A stretch of 64,000 bases of DNA from the NCBI RefSeq assembly GCF_026151205.1, contig NC_087074.1:12009182-12073181 (forward strand), written 5' to 3'. Position 1 is the first letter of the stretch. The number at the start of each line of letters is the position of its first letter. The position numbers were made by a program, and so were the translations under genes. Positions 1 to 14,602 of this stretch are shown piece after piece. A model generated the notes under the pieces. That model was given only the letters and a program-made list of their open reading frames with translations. It did not search any database and was not told the origin of the DNA. Source of the stretch: Bolinopsis microptera (Eukaryota; Ctenophora; Tentaculata; Lobata; Bolinopsidae).

Positions 1-455
1 CACGAACTTACTTCTTATTTCCGTTTACAACTCATTCTTATCTGAGTGGAATCACCAAAAGCCGTAAAAGCTTCGAATGTCAAATCATGTTGGTGTTAAG
101 TTATTTATTTTAAAAATATGTGTGGGATTCCGGCTATAAAGGTTATAATGATTTACTTTGAGCAAATGCATTTATTTCATAAGCGGTAATTTTGGTAGAC
201 AGATCGTTTCTGTGGCATTAATTCTTAGTGATTGCTACCGTCGCACCGGTATCAGTTCACACATAACGGAGCGGACCCGCCCTGCTTTTGCAACATAAAA
301 CCTTCGGCTGTACCGAACTTGATATCACTTTCATTTGTGAGTTGTTTGATCCAAGATATATAAATTATTCAGATTTATTTGTTCACCGAAATCATCACCA
401 TTTCATTTCTTGTTCTGCAATTTCATTTTATGTTTCCTGAATTTCCATGAAGGAA

Positions 456-504
456 ACACTTTCCTAGTACACTTTCCTAGTACACTTTCCTAGTACACTT
501 TCCT
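456..504. repeat. 13-bp tandem repeat, about 3.8 copies
   Basis: The unit ACACTTTCCTAGT is repeated head to tail almost without error. It is a simple minisatellite in non-coding DNA. Confidence 0.9.
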
Positions 505-567
505 CATTGCACGCTTTACCAAAAACAATCCCACAATTGACAGCATCCCAAATCTCTCTGAAAACGA

Positions 568-684
568 GTCCCTAGATCTAGGAGCCTCTAGATCCAAGAG
601 TCTCTAGTTCTAGGAATTTATAAATGTAAGTTTCTCCAGTTCTAGGAGTCTGCAATAGTCTCCAGATCTAAGAGTCTCTAGATT
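568..684. repeat. Degenerate CTAGATC/TAGGAG-rich repeat
   Basis: Variants of AGTCTCTAGATCTAGGAG recur about six times with drift (for example CTAGATCTAGGAG, CTAGATCCAAGAG, CTAGTTCTAGGAA, CCAGATCTAAGAG). It reads as an old tandem array of roughly 18-20 bp units. Confidence 0.7.
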
Positions 685-3055
685 AATTCCTTATTCATAT
701 TATTGGTATACTGTTTTGACAGTCGTTGTTGTCGTCGTCTGCTGCATCACGCTGAACGTTGCCACAATGTGACTTAAGATGCTACTGTCTCCATAGGGGT
801 CATCTTCCGACTATATCCTGTATTATTGGAAGTTCGCTCTGAAAATGAGAGTCAGTGTTATGATATCTGCAGTTCCTCCAAACATTGGAGCCCTATACAA
901 TGGATGAAGTTAAAATTGCCAATACTCCAGCATATGACGCAACCCTTCCTTCTTCACCGTCTGTCTCAAGATAACAACAATAGCTGATACTATGTCCCTT
1001 AGTCTGTAATAATGGATAAAACTGCAGCAGCCAACTTCATAATGCTATAGTTCTTTATCAAGAGATTTTAAGTTTACCAATGCTTGTTAGTTGTTACAGA
1101 TAGTATTGGCCAGCCTAGATAATATAGATTTGTATAAATGTTTGAGGTATCTCGTTCGATCGAAAATCAAGCAGGATAGGGAGCTTACATCATCTGTATA
1201 ATTAATCTACATGTTATAAAAGGACAACCATTCTCTCGATATATTTAAATTTCGTCGAGAAGAAAATTCCGATCTTATCTGTCCTCATGCAATTCTGGTG
1301 CGATTACTCCAGCTTCTTCTTCGGTGCTATGTTAAGATATTTATTCATGGTGTCATGCTTGAACGTAGGCTGTCTCTGTCTAGTATACATTGGACAGTTG
1401 AATAGATATTCGACTGTCGCTATTGCTTCATTGCTTGACAGTCAGTTTCAACTGGCATACGGTTGCACTGAATTTTATACGTATTTGGAACGCGCTGCGC
1501 GTTAAATATGATGAAAACAAATGTTGTTTGTTCGCAGTGTGACAAAAATATTTTAATTTATTTATTATTTATTTTGGCCAGTTACACCTGCGACATATGA
1601 CAAAAAGTGATTGATTGCAGATTAAGGAAAATAAGAATATCGACTTGACTCGTTTGAAACAACATGGATGAAAGTTTCGTCTTTTGATCACGAAGTTTGG
1701 TCTTCACACAGATTTCATCATTTTGACTCTACAAAGCCTCTCAATTTTCGTAACCCCTGCTCCCCAGACCACATCGTCTCATTCTCAAGGTTTTAACGAT
1801 AATGTCCAAAACCCTCACTTTCATCCGAATGAGTTATTCTTCGCATGGCTAGTACTCATGATCAACAATTTGCAGCTGTACAAGTGGTGTACTTAGATGG
1901 CTTATAAAGAAAGTTTCAGCATCGAGAGGAGATACGAATACATGATACATCCGTTAACTTGATCGGCCGAGCAGGATCTTCAACCGGTATCTTAATCGAA
2001 CCAGTTGCCAGTAGGCCCATTTTCATAAATAAAATAGTAAAATGTGCTAGTAGGTACGAATCACGATCAGGACCCAGTTCCAAAACTATATAAAATGCGG
2101 GAGACGGCAATGATTCAATGTGCATGAATTAGGGAAGGAGTGGTGCTATATAAACGGATAAATAAAGGTGCCGTGATATGATTAGTTGGGCTTGTAAAAG
2201 ACAATCATCCTACTCGAACTCCTGGCTCTAACACGGGCCGGGTGAACTTAAATCATCTGTTTGGGTGGGCTGGAAACAAGCGTCAATAATTTAAAGTTCT
2301 ATTGATCGCTATCTAGTGTATCTACGGAAGCGTACGTTGGCACTTAAGGCAGAGGATATACTCGATATCTTGGCATGAGCGAGATCTAGCGGTAGCTCGA
2401 AGCCGACTAGAAGGTAGGAACGGACGTGACAATACCCTATATTAATATTATCAAAGTTATATTAGATGGTTAGTCGATAAATGGGTCGCTAAGTCCAATG
2501 CCCAGAATAGCATAAACTAAAGATAGCATTAAAGTTACATATTTATATAGCTTTCCGACAATTTTCTCCTTACCCTAACTCCGGCCTCTACAAACAGTGT
2601 AGAGGAGGGTAGGGGTAGGGCAGGGAGGAGTCAGGAGAGGGGGCCGGGCGTGCCGCTCTGCCTCTGTCCCAAAAATAACTGCTCTTCAGTTGGCCAGTAC
2701 TATAATATTAGAGTCATCCTTTGCGTTAATACTAATAAACAAACTGCAGCTCAGTTGACACAATACAAGGAGGGGTTCTTATGAATTTATATTTACAGCA
2801 CTCCAACGACAGTTGCAGGTTTTACAAATTCATATTATAAATGTAATATTTATATACGATTTGGGAATTATAATTACGACTCCCACAACTCCGGCCACCA
2901 AACACCTGTCCATTCACTAACTACAGCTTAGACAGCATGCGGACGTTCCGAAGTATACGTGATACCTATTGGCTATTATTGCCTCGCCCCCTATATAATA
3001 ACGGTCCAAGGAAGAAGTTAAGCTGTCAGTTATCGATAATTATAGGTACTGGGGT

Positions 3056-3103
3056 ATTACTTTAATTATTACTTTAATTATTACTTTAATTATTACTTTC
3101 ATT
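3056..3103. repeat. 12-bp tandem repeat, 4 copies
   Basis: ATTACTTTAATT is repeated four times, the last copy with one change. Confidence 0.9.
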
Positions 3104-3616
3104 GTATTTGTAGTTAGACGGACTGTCTACTCTCGTAACCTTGGGAGCTGGAGTAAGAAGATACTACGTACTGAGAATCATGACTACCTGCGTTGTTAAT
3201 TTCTCTACTATTTGATGGCTTGCTCGTTACAATTTTTTATTGCTGAGTTGAGATTTCGCTTATAAGTGAGTGAAGTATGAGACCCTAATCCCTATAAGTA
3301 ATAAATACACATTACACGGTGGATTTTAACACCAGTAGTTTAAAGACTTGTAAATGCTGCAACATCTTTCCATTTCTGTTTTACTTTTTTTCCTGTTTCG
3401 TTACGCTCGTGACAGACACGATCGTATGACTCACAAATTCTGTAAGCTTTGTTAATGATCAGTTGATAATCAGTTCATCCTCGTATCATTTTAGTCTTCC
3501 TGATTGTTGGCCAGATACCATAGTTCTATCAGATGGTAGAAAGTCAAACTGACCGTCTGAAGCAGTAAGCATACACTTATATAACGTGTTCAATGAATAC
3601 GTATGTCAGAAGCTTG

Positions 3617-3693
3617 GATTTATTGAGATTACTAGAGATTAGTAGAGTATATGAATACTGTCTTCATATACTCTAGTAATCTCAATAAATCGA
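3617..3693. repeat. Imperfect palindrome (MITE-like hairpin)
   Basis: The left arm GATTTATTGAGATTACTAG plus AGTATATGAA is mirrored by TTCATATACTCTAGTAATCTCAATAAATC. The left arm carries about 12 extra bases (AGAGATTAGTAG) and the loop is TACTGTC. This looks like a small foldback element or hairpin. No target duplication was identified. Confidence 0.75.
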
Positions 3694-6600
3694 GGCTTTT
3701 GATGACATAAAGCTTTCAATAACATCTGCAAGATCAAATTCAATCCTGGAGCTTCCGCCCTTTTCTAGTTATCGCGGCTCATCTTCATATTTAACTGTCC
3801 TGTTTTCCGGAAACTTCTTGGTAAAAAACCGCTGTTCTTTACTTGTTTAGGAGTCACGTTTTTAGCGAACTAATATTATCCAGGTCAAGTAAATTGTTGC
3901 GATGGGATGAGATCATGGTATTTTCTCGTCGTTGTACGTTTTGACTATTAGTATAAAATTATTCCGTTCTACGATAAATGATTGTTTTACAAATAATATT
4001 TTTCGGTCTTGGTTGTTTTATTGTGCGGCATGTTACTAAATATTATGTGTGTTTTGAAATTATCAGGATTAGTATATATTTCAATAAGGATTTTTGCTTC
4101 AATTGTTCCACACTCCACAGTAACGTTGTTGACATTGAATTTCGGAACTGAGATGTAATGACTACATTTTCTCAGCCATTATTATTATATATTTATTATG
4201 CCGAGGTGATCAGTATAATTTGACTTAAAATGTTTAAATTTGAAATGTGATTGCTGTAATTTGTTAGGAATGTCTGAGCCGGGAATGGTGAGAGAACTTA
4301 CAGGCCAACTTTTGAATAAGAAAAAGCTACCATTTCAGTTAAAGGCTCCGCCATACTCCATAGCGAACATTTTTGTATAATTAGTACTATAAGATTCCTT
4401 GCACGCTAAAGCTACAAATAAAATTCGTTAGAATTGAGTGCCATAACATCATGAGTTTGCAGGGTTCGAGGGTTCAACGAAAGAAAGAAGTCTGTGAATA
4501 TCAAAATTATTTCGCAGCGATCACATGCTCCGTCAGTGTTCACCGTCAGGCGTCGGCGGACATATCAATAATATGATCTCGAGAAATAATTCGCACTAAT
4601 TCAGTATTCATAAAAAACGGTCCTTACTCCTTAGGTAAATGACGACAATTTATATTGTTTTATTCAATATTTAAAGTTGAAGACGGGACAGGTTTCTATT
4701 TTAAACTGTCTAGAAATTTTAACCAATTAATAGAGGAATTTTCTCATTCTTTGAGTTGGTTCTCCAGAAATTGCAGCCGGAAATTTTAGATTTATATTTA
4801 GTTTAATATAGATTTACCTTTACACTTTAGTTTAAGTTGGTGAGCTATGGGATTGTTGCTATCAACTTTTTTTCCGAGATATTTTAATGTTTGCTATTTT
4901 CACCATCACTAAAAGGAAACAATGAAAAAAATTGTGCCATATTAAGATGTGCAACTCAGAGTTGTAAAACTTTATGAAATGCTTTTGCCATTTTCTCGGA
5001 GATGACCAAAATACATAGTTTTTGTTTTTTGCCCAAGATGCATTATGATTAACTAAGCAGTAAACACTTCCACCTTTTCGAAAAGAGCCAAAATATCGAT
5101 ATTTCAAATTTTACCACTCCGTAATTAAATTAAACGTGAGAATTTTCAAGGGTGATGATGGCGAAATTGATTTCCTTTTGTACGGCAAGACCTACATTTA
5201 CCATTACAGTCACGACGCTTTGGTCATAACTGGACGAATTTACATTTAAGATGATCCCCAATTTGCTGATTTCGATTACAGTCAAAGTTATCGCTTCAAG
5301 TTATGACAAATTAACAGATGATTGATTTGGTGTATCAAGTACCGATTATAACGTCGTGTCATGCACTTTCAGTTGTACCTGTGGCGTCAGATTGCATTTC
5401 AGGATTCCTAGAACCGACTAGTCTGACATGGCGTACTGCTAAACGGATTATTGCAAAATTGGTCAATGGTCATGATCATTGGCCATAAAAATTAGTAATT
5501 GGTCGAATGGCTAAAATTGGTGACGTCTGCAATCCCCCGCAATACCCTTCGAAATAGCACCTGATAAGGACCTGAGCTGCTGTTTTGTTAGTTTGTGAGC
5601 CACTCCTGCTAGTCCTAACAATAGCATTCGCCCTCTTAGTCTTAGAGTTTTATCGCCCTTAATCTCCCCAATTTACGCTCTGTTACAAACTAACGAACCG
5701 TTCCACCTCTACCACTCGCCGGTAAATTGTAAGCTGATTAGTGGTGAAGTAATTAGTGGTGATGTCATAGTGAGCGTCTGTGAAGATCCACGTTAAGATG
5801 TGCACGCGTATATTGTTAATTGTTTAATGATATCTTGTACAATGCTACTTGTGACTTAATGCACTATTATGAGAACAATGCAAGATCGACTTAATGGGGA
5901 TTCCTGTGACGCCGTGACGGTCACGTGACATAAGCTTCACGTCAGAATGGCAGAGTAGTTGACGTTTCACAACGTATCAAAACAAGCCCTAAAATTCTCT
6001 GTCAACCGGGGGACGTCAAACAGCCCCGTTAGCCTCGTAAATATTTCTCTCTGACGCAGTGAAACGTCCTTACAGTTGCGCAGAATGTCAAGGATTGGGC
6101 AGTTTAAAACACAGATGTTGTGCATTATTGGATTATTGGAAACTTTAACAATCAATCGACAAATGTATGGGAGCTCTAAGAGAGATATGAATTGTTCTTT
6201 GAAGTGGGATAAAAGAAGCCTACGAACAAGATCATCTTAAAAATGCCAACATGAACTTCATTTTAAGTTAAGTCATTTTTGGTCATTTTGCTATTTTAGA
6301 AATGTCGTCAATATGCTACTATGATATAAGCTAGATGTATCGCTTCATTTATTTCTCACCCGCATCAGGGCTTGCACTTTCCCCTTATAGTTTGTCCCAA
6401 CTTCCTTAGTAAAATAGACAAATTTAACTTTGTCTCGGTTGGCCTTGTTCTCTATCATGGCTAGGAACTCGTGATGTCTGATGCAGTGTTCCGTCATTTT
6501 AAATCGTTAATATCAAGGAATAATATTAAGCCTTAATAATCGATGAGTAATATTAAGGATCATTTTTGTTTGTTGGGGAGGGATACGTGGAACACTGATA

Positions 6601-9600
6601 CGAGCCCGCTGATTTACCCATATCCAGTTTTTTAAATCATAAGTCATATGATTCTTTTTATTTCCCGAAATAACGAAATTTATCCTAATCGATACGATCT
6701 TTCTAAATCTGTTTCACATTTTTCCTTCCAATAAATTTCTTTCTCCACAAAAATGCAAGATTAGCAGCGAATTTGTGGCCCCTGTAGTCTAATATTAAAC
6801 GCCAATAGTTAGACCAAGAATTGAAATTTATGGGACCATCTGTGAATATATTCGTAACAAAAGTCTCTGTTCAGAGCTTCAGGAATGTGTAGCTTATATT
6901 AAGTGCGACTAGAATGAATCGATTTTAGACACATTTTCATTGGATATCTACTAGAGGCATTCCAAGGAATCGTAGGATGTAGCATTCGGGAATAAAATGA
7001 AAAGGAGATATTTGAATTGAGATTATATGGCAATAAAGAAGTCATATGGCAATAAAGAATTCAGACAGATATTTTTAATTCAATTTTACGGACTATTTTA
7101 CCTTGTTCGTGTATTCAGGGCGGATACCGGATATAGACGTTTAAAAAATACTTCTTATTTTTACTGTTAGATATTTGTGAGATGTTTCTTAGCAGTAGTA
7201 GTAGATATAAGTTGAACATTTTCTGTTTTTGAACGCTACAAGTAGTCCGCATGAGCTAAGGGAAATTTATTTCTTATCCATTTGAGGCGTCAAGAGGGAA
7301 TAGTGATGCTATATCTCTGCAAAACTTAACAACAGACATAGATCTAAATGGAACCCGACCTTTGAGGAATATTTCTTCCCATCGCATGTATATTATGATT
7401 AAAAAGTACCAAATGATAAGGAGGAGGAGCCGATGAACATTACCTGATAAGTAAATTTGCTCGGGATTCTAGTATTATTATTCTAGTAATTAGTATTGTC
7501 CTCAACACCCTTTAATTAAGGTATCTGTGTAATGAAGATACCTTAATATAGCTGAATAGTCATAAAATAGAGGTCTTACCCAGGATTTTCTTGGTATTTT
7601 GGAAGTTCGATATTTAATTATTACTAAATAAAAGTTCTAAACGAGCGTTAGTTGAAAACAACGCCCAAGTCTAATTTTATCCCCTAAACAAATAACTGCA
7701 TGTCGAAACTTCACTTTATTTAGTTCGATATTAAAATTTCATCCTTCATGTCTTGGGTTTTTAGATATTTATATAGTCAATACTTGGCAATTGGTCGTCT
7801 TAACTTTTATTTATATATTACCTTTTTCCCATCTTGGAGCCGGGTAATAGAAAATTATTTTTCATTTTTGTTAGTGTAGTTTTGAGGCCGAGCAAGTGAT
7901 TACTATTGGGATTGAGTGTACTGCCGTACTGCGGCAAAATCGCGCTTATTTGCGCAAAATCGCGCTTATTTGCGCTCACGCTCATTCAGGGGTTAGCTCA
8001 ACGTGAGCACATTTTAGCGTAATTTTAAGACTGCGAGACGCGATTGCATAAAGTGTGAACATATATTTAATTTGGGAAGCTGATCCACCTTGTACTTAGT
8101 GTCACAAAAATCATTCGCTATTCAAAGGTTTGAATATCATTAATACTTTGTTAGTCGAGTATCTAATTGTTTATTGTGCTTATGTTCTAGAAAACTTCAG
8201 TGCGTGAGCAATATATACACTTTCTATCTGCATATTAAACAATGTGCAATATTTAGACTTCCTAAAACATTCGTTCAAAAAATTTCTGTCTAACATGCAT
8301 GAAGGCTGGAGTAACATAGATATGACAACTCAGTTTTATGCAATACTGGTAAATATCAGCAAATAATTTTATAATGGTGGTCACGATGGTATGTCTAACA
8401 TTTTTCCTTTCATCTCTACATCTTGTCTTCTTTTTATATTTTTTGCTTCTCGTTTTCGAGATTCTCGAATTCACTTTGGAAGCCTGCCTCATACCTTTGG
8501 AATTTTACTTTTATTATTAGTGACGTATATGAGTTCACCATTAAGGGTCTTTAGTTACTTCATTCACAACTGACACTGTTCCCGTGGAATTTGTCAGCCG
8601 ATCGAAAATCAGAAGTCTCTCCTAATAAACCTTAATTTATTGGATGGAGGGTATCATTTTATAGTTGATTGTTGTATTGAGGACAAATTTTGTCCACAGA
8701 CTGCACGAAATCACTCCCAACGCCATTTATCTAACAGGCTTATTTGACAAAACATTGTATGATTTCCGCTCCTCAACCGCCCGCTAGAGAATTCGTAGAA
8801 GACTGAAAGTATTACAATGTGCTACTGCAGCTAGCTTGGTACCTTGACCGAAGTCTGGTCTAAACAAGATGAAACATTTGATTGCAGACCGTCTTTGGCT
8901 TTTACCGGATAGGCTGCTAACAAAACGAAATGAGACGATAACTTTCACGGTTTTAGACCGATTGCTCTAAGCGATCATGTAAGTGCCGCCCCAGGAAGAT
9001 ACCTCTGCAATTCCGCCCAGATATGTTGTTACTAACCCCCGCCCAGTTGCTCCTTTGAGGAGGGCTAGGTCGATTACAACTGTGCCAATCTGTTAACTGT
9101 TCCTTTCTTTAAACCGTCTCCTAGGCAGCACTTGCTCTGACAAATTACGGGGAAATATCGCACGTGCCGTAACTTTAGTTTGTAGTTAAATTCTGCTGTT
9201 TCTGGTCCCAATGTAATGGCGATGCAATGTGTTATGTAATAATACTACTAATGAATAGTCAGAATCACCCACCTATACTTGCACGACTAGGCCTCTATTA
9301 GACGATGACAAATCAGCCGGGATATTTTGAATAATTATACGGTAGAGGTAATGGTGTTGACAGATTTATCGCCACAGTGAAATTTTGGTACCTGGAACAA
9401 TATGTTAGGTACGGAAACTTCCGTCCAAGATATGTTTCTCAATCTGTTCATACAGTGGACCTAATTAGTAGCTTTTCTTACTTGTTTAGCTTCCCTTGGC
9501 ATTCTTCCAAGTCCTGGTACAAGGGGTTCAATCTACAAAAAATATCCTATGGAAGGTGATGGTACAAAATAGCCAGCTGCACTAATGCTCTGGCCCTACC

Positions 9601-10402
9601 CTTGCCCTACCCTGACCCTGGACCCAACCCGCGTGTCAACGTTCATTCCTCATACCATTTCCATAACAGCTCACTGTTAGCACTCCGGCTGTCTGCATCG
9701 GATTTCGATTATTTGACACGATTAGATCGTCAAATTTAATCAATCTTAATGTGTTCATTCATTACAATTGATGACCAACCCATTAAACATGACCGCGTAT
9801 CAACCCCACAACATGCCCAAGTATTCTCCCTCCCTGTTGTCACGTGGAAATACGTGTGTGAACCGTGGCACGTGTTAACTACTGTTGGGGAGCCCTGCAC
9901 AACAAAGGAAACAGAGGGAAATTGGACAGCGCAGGTGATCGGTCTGTCACAAAGAGACACCCCCCCCCCGAACAGCCCGTTTCAGAAGTTCCTGGAAGTA
10001 GCTTGCGGCATGAATTAAATTCAAACATACAATTTAGAAATTTGTATTATTTCACCGTGGTTATTTTCATCGCACACATTCTTTCGATTCGGAATCCGCT
10101 CTATATTACGGGGGTGTAAATAGCTGCTCATTTCTTTTAACCTCGTTTAAGTCATTGCTGGCAGACCAGAAACGGCGGTGACCTATCTTATAGGTAATGA
10201 CAATACACCCATGAAACGCCCTTCAACTTCCCCATCTAGTTACCTAGTAATGAGATCTACCCGTGATTATGTGACTTTGGTCTGGGTATAGCATCTACCT
10301 TATAATTATAGGTGTCATATTTACCTTGTTATCGTGATCTTATCTTATTGAAATCACGTGACTGATAATGAACTGAAGCCTGCTCATTCCCCGCGATCAG
10401 CT

Positions 10403-10474
10403 CACAGGTCTAGTTCACACACAGCGCCCAACAGATATCACAGGTCTAGTTCACACACAGCGCCCAACAGATAT
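10403..10474. repeat. 36-bp direct duplication
   Basis: CACAGGTCTAGTTCACACAC plus 16 more bases occurs twice in perfect tandem (starts at 10403 and 10439). Confidence 0.9.
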
Positions 10475-10637
10475 CCGCCAGTATTGCGCGGGGCAATGAC
10501 CAGCAGCTAACTCACAATTCATGTTAAGTAACGGAGTCCTTCCACTCTGAATTAGGTTACTCATATGGCCACAGATAGCTGTGAACTATCTGATCACTGT
10601 CGTAATTACCTCCACCTTTTGACTTGCCTCACCTCAA

Positions 10638-10685
10638 ATGCAGGCTTCCTTGTTTACGTCATTCCTGGTGCTTTGCTTTATAATA
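10638..10685 (+). other. Candidate signal-peptide-like first exon (speculative)
   Basis: An ATG opens MQASLFTSFLVLCFII, a short hydrophobic start resembling a secretory leader, which runs directly into a consensus donor (A|GTGAGT at about 10686). The exon would end in phase 1, which does not match the phase-2 start of the EGF-gene exon at 31126, so at least one further exon would be needed. It may be chance. Confidence 0.15.
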
Positions 10686-13600
10686 AGTGAGTGGTGGGAA
10701 CCAGATACGTTTGCAGATTCCCACCGTGCTCGTAGTATTAGTATTTCCGCGATTAACAGAATCCGATTTGAAATCTCTTTACATGCTCGGAGATTGGACT
10801 ATTTTCACAGCGCCTTGGTCGATTGTCTGTATCGAATGTCAGGGATTAAGCTAATTTTGAGGAATTGCAATCAAGGCTGTTTTAATTAATACTATCGGCT
10901 GGACTATGTGGTATTGTTCTTTAATCCTTTTAATCGAGGGTGCAGCTTTCCCAGCAGCTGTTTTGCAATTTTGCATTCGTTGAACTAACGATTGTGGCTC
11001 TCGTTTTATTAATGAGTTATTGAAAATTGCAAATGGTACGATAAATTCGCGACTGTAATCCGTTTTCGAATCTCTGTAAATCGGGCTACCGAGGTGCATG
11101 AAGTCTTGGTAAACCCATCTGTATCGTCCCTCGATACAATGACCGATGTTGTTTGTTAATTGAGTTTACATTAGGCGGATGGCTAGGGGGTTTAACAAGA
11201 TAGATCTCTCCACCTCTCCCTCGACTCGACGACAACCACGTGTTAACTGCATTCCATATTCCGCATTTTGATCATTTATCCTTAATTACTTGGTTCTGCC
11301 CAAAGCTAGGCTTGGCGTTGTGAATAATGACTGTAAATTTTCCTTAAAACGAATTCTTAAGAATAATCACACAACGCCAGAACGTTTCACGACAACTCGA
11401 TCATATCATGAATTTTCTACGCCGTAAATTTGATCTATCACCGATAGCTATTAATCAGTAACTCTAGCCCTGGAAATGCGCAATGTCCGCGTTGATGTTC
11501 TCCCCGGAGTTTGTGATGTATTATAGCCGTGAGATCTGCTGGGCCTGGTAGTCGTAGGTGCTTTGCAACTTCTCAGCCTGAGCTCTCACTTCCCTTTTGG
11601 AATCATTTTTATCGGTTGGTACCGTGTGTGTTTGAACTGATGTTGATGATGCTTGCTGGAGCTCAACGCCGGCCGCTGTACGGATTATTTTAGGCTTTTT
11701 AGTCTTTAACTTTATTTCATTTCAATGTGTTTGTCTGCAGACCGTTTTAGAATGACATCATGTGCTTTGGAGCTAGTTTTATAAGCTATAATAAGTTAAT
11801 ACTTATTGCATCCATAACAAGTCTTTGAAAAATATACATTTGTTATCTGCTATCTATAAGCACCATTTACTTATAATGAGTTATACATGTCCTAGATAAT
11901 TTGCTTTAAAATGAGCTCATGACATATCAGGTCCTTTATAGAACTATAAGCAAATTCTGTCATTTCACCATAATATGGGAAGACTATTACCGTTAGTGCA
12001 AACTGCACATATACTCAGACGTGGGACTACTGAGTTAAAAGTCGTGTTGTCCGTTCGTTGGATAGTCACTTTCTAACGGGTAGATTTTATATAAATGCTA
12101 ATTTATTCGGACAACAAATGCGATTCAAAGGCGATTGTTTGGACAGAGGGGGGCCTTGCGAGATATGATACGGTGTGAATGCAATGTGCTTGAAAAATTC
12201 TTAACATGATGTGTCCTTGAAAATTTAAAATACCACCGAGACAGACTAGTGATTCAGGAATTCACATTTAATTTTAACTTTCTTATAAATAGCATCAATA
12301 TTTTAATAATTTTTGTCTACGCGGTGATATAATAGGTGAATTTTGCATCAGTATAATTGCTCGACATACTTGAATGAAGATATGCATTAGCGCAATTATG
12401 TGAAGCCTCGTGAATATCCGTAAACGGAGCCAGCTGTCATAGCATCCAGTTTCATCCTCGGCTGAAAACCAATGCATGAAACAGAAAATAGCCTGCTCAT
12501 GATATTTAGCTCTGAGTAGATTAACGAGGGAAGCACAGATAGCATATATGTCAGCATTAGTGCGATTATCAAGTTATCAGACCTGTTATCAACTCAGCAA
12601 AGTCTCAAGCATTTGTACCCGCTCCACTGTCCACACATGCCAGAAGCTCGGCTGAAACCTCTCTGAGAAACTGTGCTTGCGGCTCTTCTAAAAGGTCGGT
12701 TTAACATGCTGATACGGAGCTGTTCACTTGCGTAGCTGGAATGGTACGACTAGGATGGCGACTGAAGGGAATACCCCGAGTAGAGTGGGGAGGTAGTGCA
12801 TGCGCTCACATCCAGCCCACGTGCACATCCAGCCCACGGGCGTACTGCAGGGCTGGTCTGTCACGTGTGCAACATGATCTCTTCCAGCAATTAGATTTCT
12901 CAAAAGTATTCTGGGCAGAATAGGTATGGAAAAACCGCTTTTATTTGTGTGATGACTAGCCTTTGGACTTCTGAAGAATCGTTAAAACCGATAATTTGTG
13001 GACGAAATGTTGAGTAGCCCAACCTTTGGAGAACAATAAATTCTTTATTAATGCCGCTTCTTGTGCTTTATCGTCATGTTTTGAATATTTAGGCCGTATG
13101 ATTTACTGGGTCATAAACCTGATATTTCTTGGAGCCAGTTGTTACTGCACTGAGTTACATTGTAAATTCGAAAAAGAATTTTGTGAACTCCCTTGAAATG
13201 CGCCATGAAATTTGTTGTCAGATAAATTTAATCGAATCACTTCAACGTCAATTCGAATAAGACCCCATTCGAAGAAGATGCTCGACTCTATAGTAGCAAA
13301 ATACTCTCTTGATTTCTTATAGTGTATCTATAATAGGGCGCCCTACTCCCTGCATAATACCCTATTTTCAGTCATTATGTAAGGAATTTCAGCTCTGAGA
13401 AGTGAAATTAGTACTAATTTGTGGAGACAAGGGGGCTAGATTATTCACATTTAATATCATGTGTGGTGCACAGATCCTGATTTCACCGTGTTTAGGCTCT
13501 GATCATGTTAGGTGCCACCTTTTCCACGGACCGTCCCTGGTAAGTACGTTATCTGCTGTTATCCAGCCCGCAGCCCAGCCGTGTGTTATATAAGTATCAG

Positions 13601-14602
13601 TAACTTTATTAGAGTTTGCAACATCGCCCCAGCATCTGACGTCCGAACTGTTCATCCTTGGAAATAGAGTTAAAGTTCCGGGTGCGAACCCGAATGGTTC
13701 TGTCGGTAGCGCTGTATCTGTATTTAAGTGCTAATGAATCTATGAATCTTATTTACTGAGATGTTGCAATCATGTTCCAGACTCATTTCATAGAGAGACT
13801 TTATCTCGTAAATTTAAATTTTTGATAAGGTGCAGTTTAGAAATTCATCACATTTACCTTCCCAGTGAGGCATCCTCACTTCATCTCCTTGGGGCTGCAA
13901 GTTGAGCTGCGGGTTTGGGGCAGTCGATTGCATTGCGCAACCTCAACGTTTCTCATTTTTATGAGTTCCTAACATTTTCGATCCATGTCCTTCATTCTTT
14001 ACTAACTTCATTTATTTCTTTATTCCGTTCCGTGGAATTGTTAAGACGCTTAATTTGCTTATTAAACATATTGGCAAAACTTTTGTCGAGCAACATTAAA
14101 AACTTTATCATTATTTCGTGCATGGTACACACTGTGCTGGACATAATTTTTCCAATTCCGTCGACCCGAAGTTGGTTCATGGACTATTTATATCTTAATT
14201 AATATCTTAAGCATAATTTTAATAATTACAGTCATAATTTTCATCGTTATATTAATTTATAATCAATACATAATTTCATAATCATTACAATTGATTTTAT
14301 AAGAGATCACACAGGCCACAGGTTGAGAGACAAACACATATAACTTTCACAACTTCTCCTATCTCTAACATCTCCCCTACTTCATCCCAGCCCCTCATTG
14401 TTCTCATCTGTAAGTAAATGTAAGTTAAAACTCAAATGTATGATACAATTATACATCACTATTGTAATAGTCGTCAGTAAAGAATGTCGGATGTAAACTA
14501 CAAAACCGAAAACCGCCCCCTTTCAGAGCGTTTGATTTCACGCGGACAGTGCTACGGTACCTAGTGTAGGATGGGGCCGTGCCAGAATGGTGCTAACGTT
14601 TA

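Larger units (their letters stand above)
1..10637. other. AT-rich non-coding region, no gene supported
   Basis: I see no exon chain or recognisable protein here on either strand. Open frames are short, without domain-like composition or paired splice sites. The region holds only small repeats, listed separately: a 13-bp array near 456, a degenerate CTAGATCTAGGAG-type array near 568-684, a 12-bp array at 3056, hairpins near 3617 and 7510, a 20-bp duplication of GCGCAAAATCGCGCTTATTT near 7933-7973, and a 36-bp duplication at 10403. It could be intergenic or the first intron of the downstream EGF-like gene. Confidence 0.5.

Noticed and set aside
9736..10018. Overlapping frames of 74-89 codons on both strands in a GC-richer patch
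   Set aside because: No recognisable motif, no paired splice sites, and interrupted by a C homopolymer.
13660..13730. tRNA-like boxes (GGGTGCGAACCC and TCTGTCGGTAGCGC)
   Set aside because: The B-box-like and A-box-like parts are in the wrong order and on opposite strands, and no cloverleaf can be drawn.
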